Origin: Micropepsaceae bacterium
Lineage (GTDB): Bacteria; Pseudomonadota; Alphaproteobacteria; Micropepsales; Micropepsaceae
DNA length: 7,299 nucleotides
Reading direction: 5' to 3'
NCBI GenBank assembly: GCA_025450355.1
Contig: JANWHR010000067.1
Coordinates: 1 to 7,299, forward strand
In this document: in pieces, positions 1-5,601 of the stretch
How the letters are laid out: the number at the start of each line of letters is the position of its first letter
How positions within the stretch are numbered: the first letter of the stretch is position 1
Position numbers and translations under genes: made by a program
The notes under the pieces: model-generated
Told to the model about the DNA's origin: nothing
The model's input: the letters and a program-made list of their open reading frames with translations, nothing else
Database searches by the model: none

Positions 1-344
1 TGACGCTGATCAGCCGGGACGACATACTGGAATCCAACGCGACGCTTGCGGTGCCATTCACGGCAGCCGAAACGAGGCGGAACATCGTGATTGCCGGCAG
101 GATCTCCCTGCTGGATTTGGTGGGCCGGGAATTTGTCATCGGAAGCGTCCGGCTGCGCGGATTTGAAGAAGCCGCGCCCTGCAGATATCCGGAGAAGCTC
201 GCGAAAAAACAGGGATTCCGTGCGGCGTTCAAAAATCGCGCCGGCGTTCGCGCGACGGTTCTTCAGCCTGGTTCAATCAGCGTGGGCGATGAAGTCCGCC
301 TTATAACATCATTGGACGGAAAAGCCGCTGTTGCTGCCGAATGA
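1..344 (+). CDS. MOSC domain-containing protein, C-terminal part (5' end outside window)
   Basis: The reading frame is open from the first complete codon at position 3 and ends at TGA 342-344, giving 113 residues with the true start upstream. The sequence begins TLISRDDIL, continues with AAETRRNIVIAG, then LLDLVGREFVIGSVRLRG, and has a conserved-looking cysteine in EEAAPCRYPEKL before a closing VGDEVRLI strand. This order, an R-R-N-(I/L)-V strand, a VGR-F-IG-V strand, a P-C motif and a final G-D-V strand, is the pattern of the MOSC beta-barrel found in molybdenum-cofactor sulfurases and in YiiM/YuaD-like proteins. In those families the cysteine is thought to carry sulfur to a metal centre; here the substrate is unknown. 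A GTG at 51 could be called as a start but would cut through the domain. No terminator follows the stop codon. Confidence 0.85.
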   Translation, partial: TLISRDDILESNATLAVPFTAAETRRNIVIAGRISLLDLVGREFVIGSVRLRGFEEAAPCRYPEKLAKKQGFRAAFKNRAGVRATVLQPGSISVGDEVRLITSLDGKAAVAAE

Positions 345-355
345 AAAAATGAAAT

Positions 356-613
356 GTCATCCCGCACGAAGCGGCAGATAGCGCAGATGCGGGACCCACG
401 GCGCCGCCCGATGCAGAGTACGGAGTAGGTCCCACCCCGGATCGCGCGGTCCTGGGTGCTTCCATCACAACTCGCGCGCGGTGGCGAAATCGACCAGATA
501 AAGCGCAACGACCAGACCGATCATTGCGAAGAATGCGGTAATCATTTGGTTTCTCCATTGTCATCGAGCCTGTGTTTTCGATCCTCCTGCTCGAGAACCA
601 GGCACGGGATGAC
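356..613. repeat. segment bounded by inverted GTCATCCCG, possible dispersed intergenic repeat
   Basis: GTCATCCCG lies at 356-364 and its exact reverse complement CGGGATGAC at 605-613. Inside, the left part has further dyads: CCCGCA (361-366) against TGCGGG (388-393), and GGGACC against GGTCCC about 35 bases later. This style of sequence resembles the short palindromic intergenic repeats common in alphaproteobacterial genomes, although a 9-bp match is also compatible with two independent repeat remnants. The likely 26-codon gene at 465-545 sits between the ends. No transposase or target-site duplication is evident, so a MITE is only a possibility. Confidence 0.3.
465..545 (-). CDS. predicted 26-residue single-pass membrane microprotein
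   Basis: Reading the minus strand from ATG at 545 gives MITAFFAMIGLVVALYLVDF followed by ATAREL and a TGA stop at 465-467, 26 residues in all. GGAG lies 7 bases before the ATG on that strand, a good ribosome-binding site. Residues 2-20 are almost wholly hydrophobic and would span a membrane once, leaving a short ATAREL tail. This is the profile of bacterial membrane microproteins that bind and tune larger complexes, but I do not recognise a family. The gene stands alone in a repeat-like intergenic stretch between the MOSC gene and the VOC-like gene. The combination of start, ribosome-binding site and compact hydrophobic segment makes it more than a chance frame, though homologues are needed to prove it. 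Confidence 0.5.
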   Translation of the reverse strand: MITAFFAMIGLVVALYLVDFATAREL

Positions 614-1026
614 GGTACTCCCGAATTGTATCGTCATTATGCGGAATGCTTATCAGGTTTGGGACACCTATGGCCAAATCGTGGCCGGAAGGAGCGCGCC
701 AGGGGCGTCGTGACATGCGCGTCATGTTTGCGACCGCGGAAAACCGTGAACTGCATGTCATGAACGGACGGTTAACCGGAGTTCACCCATGCAAGGCATT
801 TTTAAGCAAGGAATTTTGGCTTTAAACGATGCACTCGCATGCAGGTTTGGCCGCAAAGTCCCCCACCCTTGTTCCGCGCCCAATCCGCGTCACCGGCTGC
901 GAGCGGAAGCTGCACCTGGTCACATCGGCCTCGCGGCCGGTGCCGATTCCGCGGCGATGGTGGCGCGAATCGATATAGACGGAGTTTTTCACGGTGAAGG
1001 GGAGACGCCGCGCGCAGAGAGCTGAG
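614..1026. other. intergenic region with no supported gene
   Basis: About 410 bases with open frames on both strands but none with a convincing ribosome-binding site or recognisable product. Small dyads occur, such as GGCCA-AATCG-TGGCC at 672-686 and CATG-rich sequence around 713-765. The frame at 822-1067 on the minus strand is protein-like in third-position GC but starts only at TTG or GTG without a Shine-Dalgarno sequence. I see no RNA gene here. Confidence 0.5.
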
Positions 1027-1054
1027 TTGACACGGCGGGCGCCCGCCGTAGCAT
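1027..1054 (+). promoter_or_regulatory. sigma70-type promoter with an 18-bp palindrome as its spacer
   Basis: TTGACA at 1027-1032 is a perfect -35 element. TAGCAT at 1049-1054, 16 bases on, is a fair -10 (4 of 6). The sequence between and touching them, ACGGCGGGCGCCCGCCGT (1032-1049), is a perfect 18-bp palindrome. Transcription would start near 1061, leaving a leader of about 26 bases that carries AGGAGG (1076-1081). A palindrome in this place is where a dimeric repressor, or a DNA-distorting activator, would act. The regulator is not identified. Confidence 0.5.
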
Positions 1055-1086
1055 CACGCAATTCCAATCGTGCTCAGGAGGTTCCG

Positions 1087-1554
1087 ATGATCTTTCATGC
1101 GTCTGTTCCCGCCGATGATCCCGAGCGTGTGGCGCGGGTTCTGGGTGAGATTCTAGGCGGCGGGTCCAGCCCGTTCCACGTCGGCCGGCACAGCTTCATG
1201 GCGCGTGGAGGAGCGGATGAGGAGTACGGCACCGCGATCGAGGTCTATCCCCGCGATGAGGTGATGATGCCGGGCACGGGAGACGGCGACATGGTGCGGC
1301 TTGGCCATGCCGACAATCCGCCCCGCTATGGCGCGTTCCATCTCGCGGTCGGGACCAAATTGTCGAAGGAGGAGATTATTGCGGTGGGCGCGCGCGAAGG
1401 CTGGCGCGCGGTCCATTGCGACCGCGGCCCGTTCGACCTGGTGGAATTCTGGCTGGAAGACAGCCTGATGATCGAGTTTCTCGATCCCAAGATGCAGGCC
1501 CGATACAAATCGGTGGTGATGGCGAGGCGGGGATCGGCAAAACCCGCAGCGTAA
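1087..1554 (+). CDS. VOC (glyoxalase/bleomycin-resistance) fold protein, hypothetical
   Basis: Encodes 155 residues from ATG 1087, chosen because AGGAGG (1076-1081) lies 5 bases before it; the frame is open further upstream but that stretch has no ribosome-binding site and overlaps the promoter. The protein has two similar beta-alpha-beta halves: MIFHASVPADDPERVARVLG with GTAIEVYPR, then YGAFHLAVGT with EEIIAVGAREGWRA and LVEFWLEDSLMIEFLDP. This duplicated pattern is typical of the vicinal oxygen chelate superfamily. Residues H4, E52, H85 and E130 fall where the family's four metal ligands (H/E/H/E in glyoxalase I) are expected, so a metal site is plausible; that alignment is by eye. The substrate is unknown. 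The stop lies only 6 bases from the stop of the convergent anti-sigma gene, with no terminator between them. Confidence 0.75.
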   Translation: MIFHASVPADDPERVARVLGEILGGGSSPFHVGRHSFMARGGADEEYGTAIEVYPRDEVMMPGTGDGDMVRLGHADNPPRYGAFHLAVGTKLSKEEIIAVGAREGWRAVHCDRGPFDLVEFWLEDSLMIEFLDPKMQARYKSVVMARRGSAKPAA

Positions 1555-1560
1555 CTTGTA

Positions 1561-2133
1561 TCAGCGAAGGATGTCTTTGGTGCTGGTGATCAGGAGACAG
1601 GTGCAGCCGGTTTCGCTCCGGACGTCGTCGTCGCCAGCTCCCGGGGCACCATAATTGTAGTCGCCCGGATACAGCTTGCGGCCGTCGATCCACAACTCGC
1701 CGTCCAGCAGATACAGCTCTTCTTCAGCCGCGTGCGTGTGCGCCGGGTAACATCCGCCGGGCGCAAGGCGCACGAGCATGCTCACCCGGTTCCGTACCGT
1801 GTCGGATGCCAGCAGCTTGCACTCGATCCCAGGCGCTACCTGTTCCCATTCCGGTTCGTGCCATGGCAGCGCCGGAGGCATTACCGATGGTTCCGCGGTC
1901 CCAATCCGCAGCGCAAGGCGCTTCTGCAATGACGCATCCGGACGCAGGATGCCGGTGGGCCAGGAGACCAGGCGATCGAGCACCGGGCGCAGGCTAGCCA
2001 GTTCGCGCTGGCACGCCGGACACGACGCGATATGTACTTCCGCTGCGGCCGTCTCGCTCGCCGGCAGCGCCTGCAGCGCATAAGCGCAGGTTAATTCCCC
2101 GTACTCGCAATTGTCCGTTCCTGCTGCGCTCAT
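1561..2133 (-). CDS. chrR: ChrR-like anti-sigma factor (zinc-binding N-terminus plus cupin)
   Basis: Encodes 190 residues. The N-terminal ~80 residues form a zinc-binding anti-sigma domain with H34-x3-C38-x2-C41 (VHIASCPACQ). The C-terminal ~90 residues form a cupin with G-x-C-Y-P-A-H132-T-H134 and E137-E139, then DGRKLYPGD and SETGC. This is the architecture of ChrR, which in Rhodobacter sphaeroides holds the group IV sigma factor RpoE inactive until singlet oxygen or organic peroxide releases it. The gene directly follows the sigma gene, its ATG overlapping the sigma stop (ATGA, 2130-2133), so the two are translationally coupled. Two oddities: the first zinc ligand, histidine in ChrR, is at the same spacing a cysteine (C9), and the histidine usually supplied by the second cupin motif is absent (APGAGDDDVRSETGC). 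The inducing signal may therefore differ. Symbol is by architecture, not proven orthology. Confidence 0.85.
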   Translation of the reverse strand: MSAAGTDNCEYGELTCAYALQALPASETAAAEVHIASCPACQRELASLRPVLDRLVSWPTGILRPDASLQKRLALRIGTAEPSVMPPALPWHEPEWEQVAPGIECKLLASDTVRNRVSMLVRLAPGGCYPAHTHAAEEELYLLDGELWIDGRKLYPGDYNYGAPGAGDDDVRSETGCTCLLITSTKDILR

Positions 2134-2777
2134 GGATTGCCGCCCTCGTCCGCCAGGGCAGTGCGCAGTTTATGCAGTCCCGAACGAATTCGCGTCTTGA
2201 TGGTGCCGAGCGGCTGATTCAGCCGTGCCGCGGCTTCGGCATGGCTATGCCCGGCGAAGAACGTCATCTCGATCGCCTGGCGCTCGCCGGGCGTGAGTGT
2301 CGCGAGAGCCGCTCGCATTGACCGCTCCTGCTCCTGCCGCTCAAGCACGTCCTGCGGATTGGCGACAGGGTCGGGCAACGGCTGCTGATCGCCACTGTTC
2401 TTGCGCCGCTTCCGGTTGTCGAAACGCAGACGGTCGATCGCGCGCGAGCGCGCCTGGTTGATGATCCAGCCGGCCACCGTGCCTTTTTCGGCATCATACC
2501 GGGATGCCCCTTGCCAGATGTCGTGGAACACGTCGATGGTGAGTTCCTCCGCAGTTTCCCGATTGGCCGTGATCCGCATCATCAGCGTGAACACGATCCG
2601 GTGGGTTATCAGGTAAAGCGCATGCAAGGCCTGCTGGTCGCCCGCCGAAACGGATTCGACCAGTTTTGCCAGGACCGCCTCCGGCAACTGCGCTCGGGAG
2701 CTGGCGCAAAGCACGTCGCCCAGTGTTTTCGGACTCGACGGCCGGAGTTCTTCGCTCATGCCCGGAAAAATCTTCAT
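2130..2777 (-). CDS. rpoE: ECF-family RNA polymerase sigma factor (RpoE/ChrR-partner type)
   Basis: Encodes up to 215 residues. Region 2 (about 50-118) includes ETAEELTIDVFHDIW, SRYDAEKGTVAGWI and ARSRAIDRLR, which contact core polymerase and the -10 element. After a linker, region 4 (about 152-206) has LTPGERQAIEMTFFAGHSHA and the recognition helix GTIKTRIRSGLHKLR for the -35 element. There is no region 1 or 3, as expected of group IV sigma factors. Its stop overlaps the start of the ChrR-like gene by 4 bases, which identifies the partner anti-sigma factor. The start is uncertain: ATG 2777 (MKIFPG) and ATG 2759 (MSEELRP) are both in frame and neither has a strong Shine-Dalgarno sequence. A tentative promoter upstream would leave only about 4 bases before the first, favouring the second. 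Symbol is by family; the target genes are unknown. Confidence 0.9.
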   Translation of the reverse strand: MKIFPGMSEELRPSSPKTLGDVLCASSRAQLPEAVLAKLVESVSAGDQQALHALYLITHRIVFTLMMRITANRETAEELTIDVFHDIWQGASRYDAEKGTVAGWIINQARSRAIDRLRFDNRKRRKNSGDQQPLPDPVANPQDVLERQEQERSMRAALATLTPGERQAIEMTFFAGHSHAEAAARLNQPLGTIKTRIRSGLHKLRTALADEGGNP

Positions 2778-2787
2778 TTGCCCGGCA

Positions 2788-2823
2788 TGTTAAGAATTTC
2801 AGCACCGATCCATCAAGATGGAT
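2788..2823 (-). promoter_or_regulatory. tentative promoter and inverted repeat upstream of the ECF sigma gene
   Basis: On the minus strand TTGATG (2816-2811) is followed after 17 bases by TTAACA (2793-2788), a weak sigma70-like pair. Overlapping the -35 is an inverted repeat ATCCATC-AA-GATGGAT (2808-2823), seven bases per arm with a two-base centre, suitable for a dimeric DNA-binding protein. Transcription would begin around 2781. I cannot match the self-recognised promoter expected of an autoregulated ECF sigma factor here. Confidence 0.3.
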
Positions 2824-2920
2824 ATTGTTCTCAGGCGACGGAAACTCAGAAATGACAACCATGTATCACAATGAAACCTTCCGGTGCCGAAATTGGGCCA
2901 TGGCGCCCGCGAAGGGCTTG

Positions 2921-3145
2921 TTATCGGCGTTTTTCGGCGGTTTCGCACTGTTCCGGGGCAGCAATCCCTTCGGAATGCGAATTTTCGCTGTCAGACTTTG
3001 TCTCCAGCGCAGCCGCAAGGAGCGTCAGCTCGCCGGCAATTTTGAGATACTGTCGCCGCAGGGTCTCGTCGGAACTGCCCTCTGCCAGTTGAAGGTACTC
3101 GCCGGCCTGCCTTAAGAAGTCCTCACTCGTCGGCGTCTGACCCAT
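2921..3145 (-). CDS. small helical hypothetical protein
   Basis: Encodes 74 residues from ATG 3145, beginning MGQTPTSEDFLRQAGEYLQL. The ATG is preceded at 5 bases by AGGGG, so it is preferred over an in-frame GTG 21 bases upstream. Residues 8-48 (EDFLRQAGEYL, TLRRQYLKIAGELTLLAAAL) are two probable amphipathic helices, and the last 25 residues are polar and likely disordered (KSDSENSHSEG onward). The first half resembles the many short alphaproteobacterial proteins built on an A-x-x-Y/C-L-x-L-A-E helix followed by an L-R-x-x-Y-L-x-x-A helix, whose function is not known. It runs in the same direction as the sigma gene, 143 bases upstream of it, and diverges from the PaiB gene. No membrane segment or cofactor motif is seen. 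Confidence 0.6.
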   Translation of the reverse strand: MGQTPTSEDFLRQAGEYLQLAEGSSDETLRRQYLKIAGELTLLAAALETKSDSENSHSEGIAAPEQCETAEKRR

Positions 3146-3276
3146 CGTGCCCCTGCGGAAATCCACCTGTCAGTACACTTACGTCAATTGCGCCGTTCTG
3201 GATTTCCCCGGCGCACAAGCAGTCCGTCAAATCCTGCGGTAATATCAAAGGACGCCAGGAGCAGCAGCCAGCCATC

Positions 3277-3897
3277 ATGTACAATCCAGCGGTTTTCCAG
3301 ATCTCGGACCGTGCCGTTGTGCATGAGCTGGTGCGCAGGCATTCCTTTGCCGTCATCGCGGGGCTGATCGGCAGTGAGATCCGGTTGGCCTACGCTCCGA
3401 CGCTGTTTAGCGGGGATGGGGCTCATGGCCGCGTGCAATTTCATCTGGCGCGCGCCAATCCGATGGCTGCGCTGGACGACGGGCAATCGGTAACCATCAG
3501 CTTCATGGGACCGCACGTCTATATTTCGCCCGGCTGGTACAAAACCCCGCAGGTGCCTACCTGGAACTACATTGCGGCAGAGGGCGCCGGGCGGGTGCGG
3601 CGATTGAATCCGGAAGAATTGCGGCGCCAGGTTTTTGCGCTTGCCGGCCAGCACGAAGCCTATGCGTCGGCAGACAATCCCTGGTCGCCGGGCAAACTCA
3701 ATCCGGAACAACTGACCGCGCTGCTGGGGGCAATCTCCGGGTTCGAGGTCACGTTCGCCTCGCTGGAGGGCAAGCTGAAACTGTCACAGAACAAGACTCC
3801 GGCGGACATTGCCGGGGCGATTGCGGGCCTGGAACAGCGTGGCGACGCGGCAAGTCTCGCCATCGCCGCCGCCATGCGCAAATTGAGAAGAGAGTGA
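3277..3897 (+). CDS. PaiB-family FMN-binding split-barrel protein
   Basis: Encodes 206 residues, the usual length for the family. The N-terminus MYNPAVFQISDRAVVHELVR matches the PaiB opening (M-Y-x-P-x-x-F), which fixes the start, although the nearest good ribosome-binding sequence (AGGAG, 3257-3261) is an unusually long 15 bases away. Further signatures are FHLARANP (55-62), a FMGPHVYISPGWY segment (76-88) followed by VPTWNYIAAEGAG (93-105), and a C-terminal LEGKLKLSQNKTPADIAG (163-180) with GLEQRGD. The fold is a flavin-reductase-like split barrel that binds FMN. Bacillus subtilis PaiB is described as a negative regulator of sporulation and degradative enzymes, but most members have no proven role; a flavin-dependent or redox function is the safer reading here. 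Ends directly at an intergenic repeat that begins at 3898. Confidence 0.9.
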   Translation: MYNPAVFQISDRAVVHELVRRHSFAVIAGLIGSEIRLAYAPTLFSGDGAHGRVQFHLARANPMAALDDGQSVTISFMGPHVYISPGWYKTPQVPTWNYIAAEGAGRVRRLNPEELRRQVFALAGQHEAYASADNPWSPGKLNPEQLTALLGAISGFEVTFASLEGKLKLSQNKTPADIAGAIAGLEQRGDAASLAIAAAMRKLRRE

Positions 3898-3999
3898 AGA
3901 GGGAGCGAGGAGCAAGAGAGCGCTGGCCCAGCTACAGGGCGGCTGCCTCTCGTTTCTCGCTTCTATTATTTTCTCGTTCCTCCCTCGGGCACGAATCCG
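3898..3999. repeat. purine/pyrimidine-rich intergenic repeat, copy A
   Basis: Starts immediately after the PaiB stop codon. A purine-rich arm (GAGGGAGCGAGGAGCAAGAGAG) leads to a centre ending GGGCGGCT, then a pyrimidine-rich arm made of CTCGTTTCTCGC and TTTCTCGTTCCTCCCTC, and finally CACGAATCCG (3990-3999). The arms are imperfectly complementary, for example GAGGGAG with CTCCCTC, so the transcript could fold into a long irregular hairpin and might end transcription. Copy B lies at 5170-5305 in the same orientation with the same order of parts. Confidence 0.5.
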
Positions 4000-4079
4000 G
4001 GAGCGCACAAAACTGCGAGGCAACATCTCCGCCCCAAGCGCCGTTTCCTCGCTGAAAAGCCAAATTCGGGGAATCCGCC

Positions 4080-4481
4080 ATGAAGGGTTCTATTGTTGCG
4101 CTCGCGGCGCTTGCCGGAAGCCTTGTATCAGTTCCCGCTCTTGCCATGATGACGCCGGCCGGCTCGGTGGATCTGTGGGCGAATCCAACGCACACGTCCG
4201 TGCTGTACGCGAATTTTACCGGTGACATTCTGGCTTTTACCGCCCGCGGCAATGCCGACGTTGCCTGCCGCAGCATCACGGCCGCCTTCGCCGACGGAAC
4301 GGTTTCGCAAATCTATGACGGCACGCTCGCACCCGGCGACCAGGTCGAGATGCGTCTGCCGGGCGGCGCACGGAATATCCGGCGCATGGATTTCGACTGC
4401 TGGTCCATCGACCGCGGCCGCGCGGTGCTCAACGTCACTGCCGACCTGGTGCCGCACAGCGTTATTGTTCCGGTTGGCTGA
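4080..4481 (+). CDS. secreted hypothetical protein with two cysteines
   Basis: Encodes 133 residues from ATG 4080, with GGGGA 7 bases before it. The first 22 residues are a clear Sec signal peptide, MKGSIVALAALAGSLVSVPA then LA, with cleavage likely after the ALA, so the mature protein has about 111 residues and is exported to the periplasm or beyond. The mature part is rich in predicted beta strands (VLYANFTGDILAFTARGNA, ITAAFADGTVSQIYDGTLAPGD, RAVLNVTADLVPHSVIV). It has exactly two cysteines, C63 and C107, well placed for one disulfide bond. The outline is reminiscent of small single-disulfide beta-sandwich periplasmic proteins such as the DUF2541/YaaI type, but similarity is too weak to assign. 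The next gene (39 codons) converges on it with an 11-base gap. Confidence 0.75.
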   Translation: MKGSIVALAALAGSLVSVPALAMMTPAGSVDLWANPTHTSVLYANFTGDILAFTARGNADVACRSITAAFADGTVSQIYDGTLAPGDQVEMRLPGGARNIRRMDFDCWSIDRGRAVLNVTADLVPHSVIVPVG

Positions 4482-4492
4482 ACGGGAAGGGG

Positions 4493-4612
4493 TTACCCCC
4501 GCGACAGGGGCCCGATCACGAAGAAGAGCAGCGATATCCACGCCGCCGTGACTGCCAGGGCGGCGCTGCCAAGCAGCGCCGGCCCTTTGAATGACGCAAT
4601 TGTTGCGCGCAT
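4493..4612 (-). CDS. predicted 39-residue membrane microprotein
   Basis: The minus strand from ATG 4612 reads MRATIASFKGPALLGSAALA then VTAAWISLLFFVIGPLSRG and stops at TAA (4493-4495). A purine-rich AAAGAAG lies about 7 bases before the ATG, a moderate ribosome-binding site. Residues 11-34 form one hydrophobic span, flanked by K9 on one side and R38 on the other. It fits the very common class of single-pass small proteins in Hyphomicrobiales, most unnamed. It is convergent with the secreted protein gene and divergent from the CBS-domain gene, whose start lies 128 bases away, so the 4613-4740 interval would hold both promoters. I do not recognise a family. Confidence 0.5.
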   Translation of the reverse strand: MRATIASFKGPALLGSAALAVTAAWISLLFFVIGPLSRG

Positions 4613-4740
4613 GGCTGAACTTCTTTGCCGCCTCCGCCGTATAAGGGAATTCGCTCCGCAGCGCGAGACCACCGGGACGGAAACTCCAGATCGCGTTAAA
4701 CTCGCGCCGGCCAGGGCCGGAAATCCATTGGAGATCGCCC

Positions 4741-5169
4741 ATGCTCGTTTCTCACATCCTCAATGAAAAAGGGCGCGAGGTTCTCGGCATCCAGCCCGAT
4801 GCCACGCTACAGGATGCCGCAATGGTCCTGACGAAGAACCGGGTCGGCGCATTGATCGTGCGCGAAGGCGGCCGGCTTGCCGGTATTATTTCCGAGCGCG
4901 ATATTGTGCGCGCACTCGCGGAAGCGGGGGCCGCGGCGCTGCCTCTGGCGGTCCGCACACGCATGACCTCCAACATCGCGGTGTGCCGGGAAACCGATAC
5001 CATCGCCGAAATCATGGAGACCATGACCCGGTGCCGCTTCCGCCACATGCCGGTGGTCGAGAAGGGCAGGGTCACGGGCATTATCTCCATCGGCGATGTC
5101 GTCAAAACGCGCATCGACGAAACCATGCGCGAGGCCCAGGCCCTGAAAGAATACATCGCGACGGCTTAA
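4741..5169 (+). CDS. stand-alone CBS-pair domain protein
   Basis: Encodes 142 residues from ATG 4741, preceded at 7 bases by GGAGA. It is nothing but a tandem CBS pair (Bateman module). CBS1 covers about 8-62, with VLGIQPDATLQDAAMVLTKN, RVGALIV and LAGIISERDIVRAL; CBS2 covers about 74-126, with ETDTIAEIMETMTRCRFRHM, PVVEKGRVTGIISIGDVV. A final helix (DETMREAQALKEYIA) follows. The GIISERD and GIISIGD motifs contain the aspartates that usually bind ribose hydroxyls of AMP, ATP or related nucleotides, so it probably senses adenylate state as a dimer and acts on an unknown partner. Length and layout match the many single-module CBS proteins of alphaproteobacteria. The gene ends against the second intergenic repeat; no catalytic or membrane domain is attached. 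Confidence 0.9.
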   Translation: MLVSHILNEKGREVLGIQPDATLQDAAMVLTKNRVGALIVREGGRLAGIISERDIVRALAEAGAAALPLAVRTRMTSNIAVCRETDTIAEIMETMTRCRFRHMPVVEKGRVTGIISIGDVVKTRIDETMREAQALKEYIATA

Positions 5170-5305
5170 CGAGAAACGAGAAAGCAGAAGCGAGAGCACC
5201 GTCCCGTGGGCGGCTTGTGCGTTCGCTCGTTCCTCGTTTTCTCTCCCCTCGCTCCTCGTTCGGCGCAACCTTATGTCCGCTGGCTCCGTTTCGTTCACGA
5301 ATCCG
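5170..5305. repeat. purine/pyrimidine-rich intergenic repeat, copy B
   Basis: Begins at the base after the CBS gene stop. A purine arm (GAGAAACGAGAAAGCAGAAG) precedes GCGAGAGC and a centre with GGGCGGCT, as in copy A. Then come a pyrimidine arm (TCGTTCCTCGTTTTCTCTCC, CCTCGCTCCTCG) and, after about 30 unmatched bases, CACGAATCCG (5296-5305), also shared with copy A. GAGAAACGAG in the left arm is nearly complementary to CTCGTTTTCTC in the right arm. Confidence 0.5.
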
Positions 5306-5315
5306 AGAAGGCCCG

Positions 5316-5576
5316 ATGAGCCAGCAACTTCCACGACCAACCGGTTCCGGTCTCGCCATTCTGCTGGCGGGGTTGACCTTTGCGGTCGTGGTCGTGTCCG
5401 GGCTGTTTCTCGTGTATCAGCCCGGTGCGAACCCGCAGCCCGCGCCGCTCAGTCTGCCTCCCCGATTCGCGACGGCGCAATTGCCCGAGACGAAAGCTCC
5501 GCACGCGGATCACAGCCACGCGAAAGCGCAGCGAATGGCAAAGATACAGCGCGTTCATCACCACACGCGCGCATGA
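5316..5576 (+). CDS. small membrane protein with histidine-rich tail
   Basis: Encodes 86 residues from ATG 5316, with GAGAAGG 5 bases before it; the frame stays open upstream across the CBS gene but that part is antiquated shadow sequence in another gene's frame. Residues 11-34 (SGLAILLAGLTFAVVVVSGL and on) make one strong membrane span after a short polar N-terminus, so the protein is probably anchored with the C-terminus outside. A proline-rich stretch follows (GANPQPAPLSLPPR, 37-50). The tail holds six histidines: H63, H66, H68 in PHADHSHAK and H81-H83 in VHHHTRA, together with several lysines and arginines. Metal binding by the tail is possible but is inference. I do not recognise a family. 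The closest downstream gene is the secreted repeat protein, which has its own promoter. Confidence 0.65.
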   Translation: MSQQLPRPTGSGLAILLAGLTFAVVVVSGLFLVYQPGANPQPAPLSLPPRFATAQLPETKAPHADHSHAKAQRMAKIQRVHHHTRA

Positions 5577-5601
5577 GTGGCGAACGATAGCGCGAGCAGC
5601 C

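Noticed and set aside
994..1086. N-terminal extension of the VOC-like protein from an upstream in-frame start
   Set aside because: It has no ribosome-binding site, overlaps the predicted promoter and palindrome, and adds residues unlike the family; AGGAGG fits the ATG at 1087.
4128..4742. Minus-strand open frame of 204 codons opposite the secreted two-cysteine protein
   Set aside because: Antisense to a gene with a clear signal peptide and ribosome-binding site; no recognisable product or start signal.
4983..5315. Upstream extension of the small His-tail protein through the CBS gene
   Set aside because: It is the CBS gene read in another frame and then the intergenic repeat; the ATG at 5316 has its own Shine-Dalgarno sequence.
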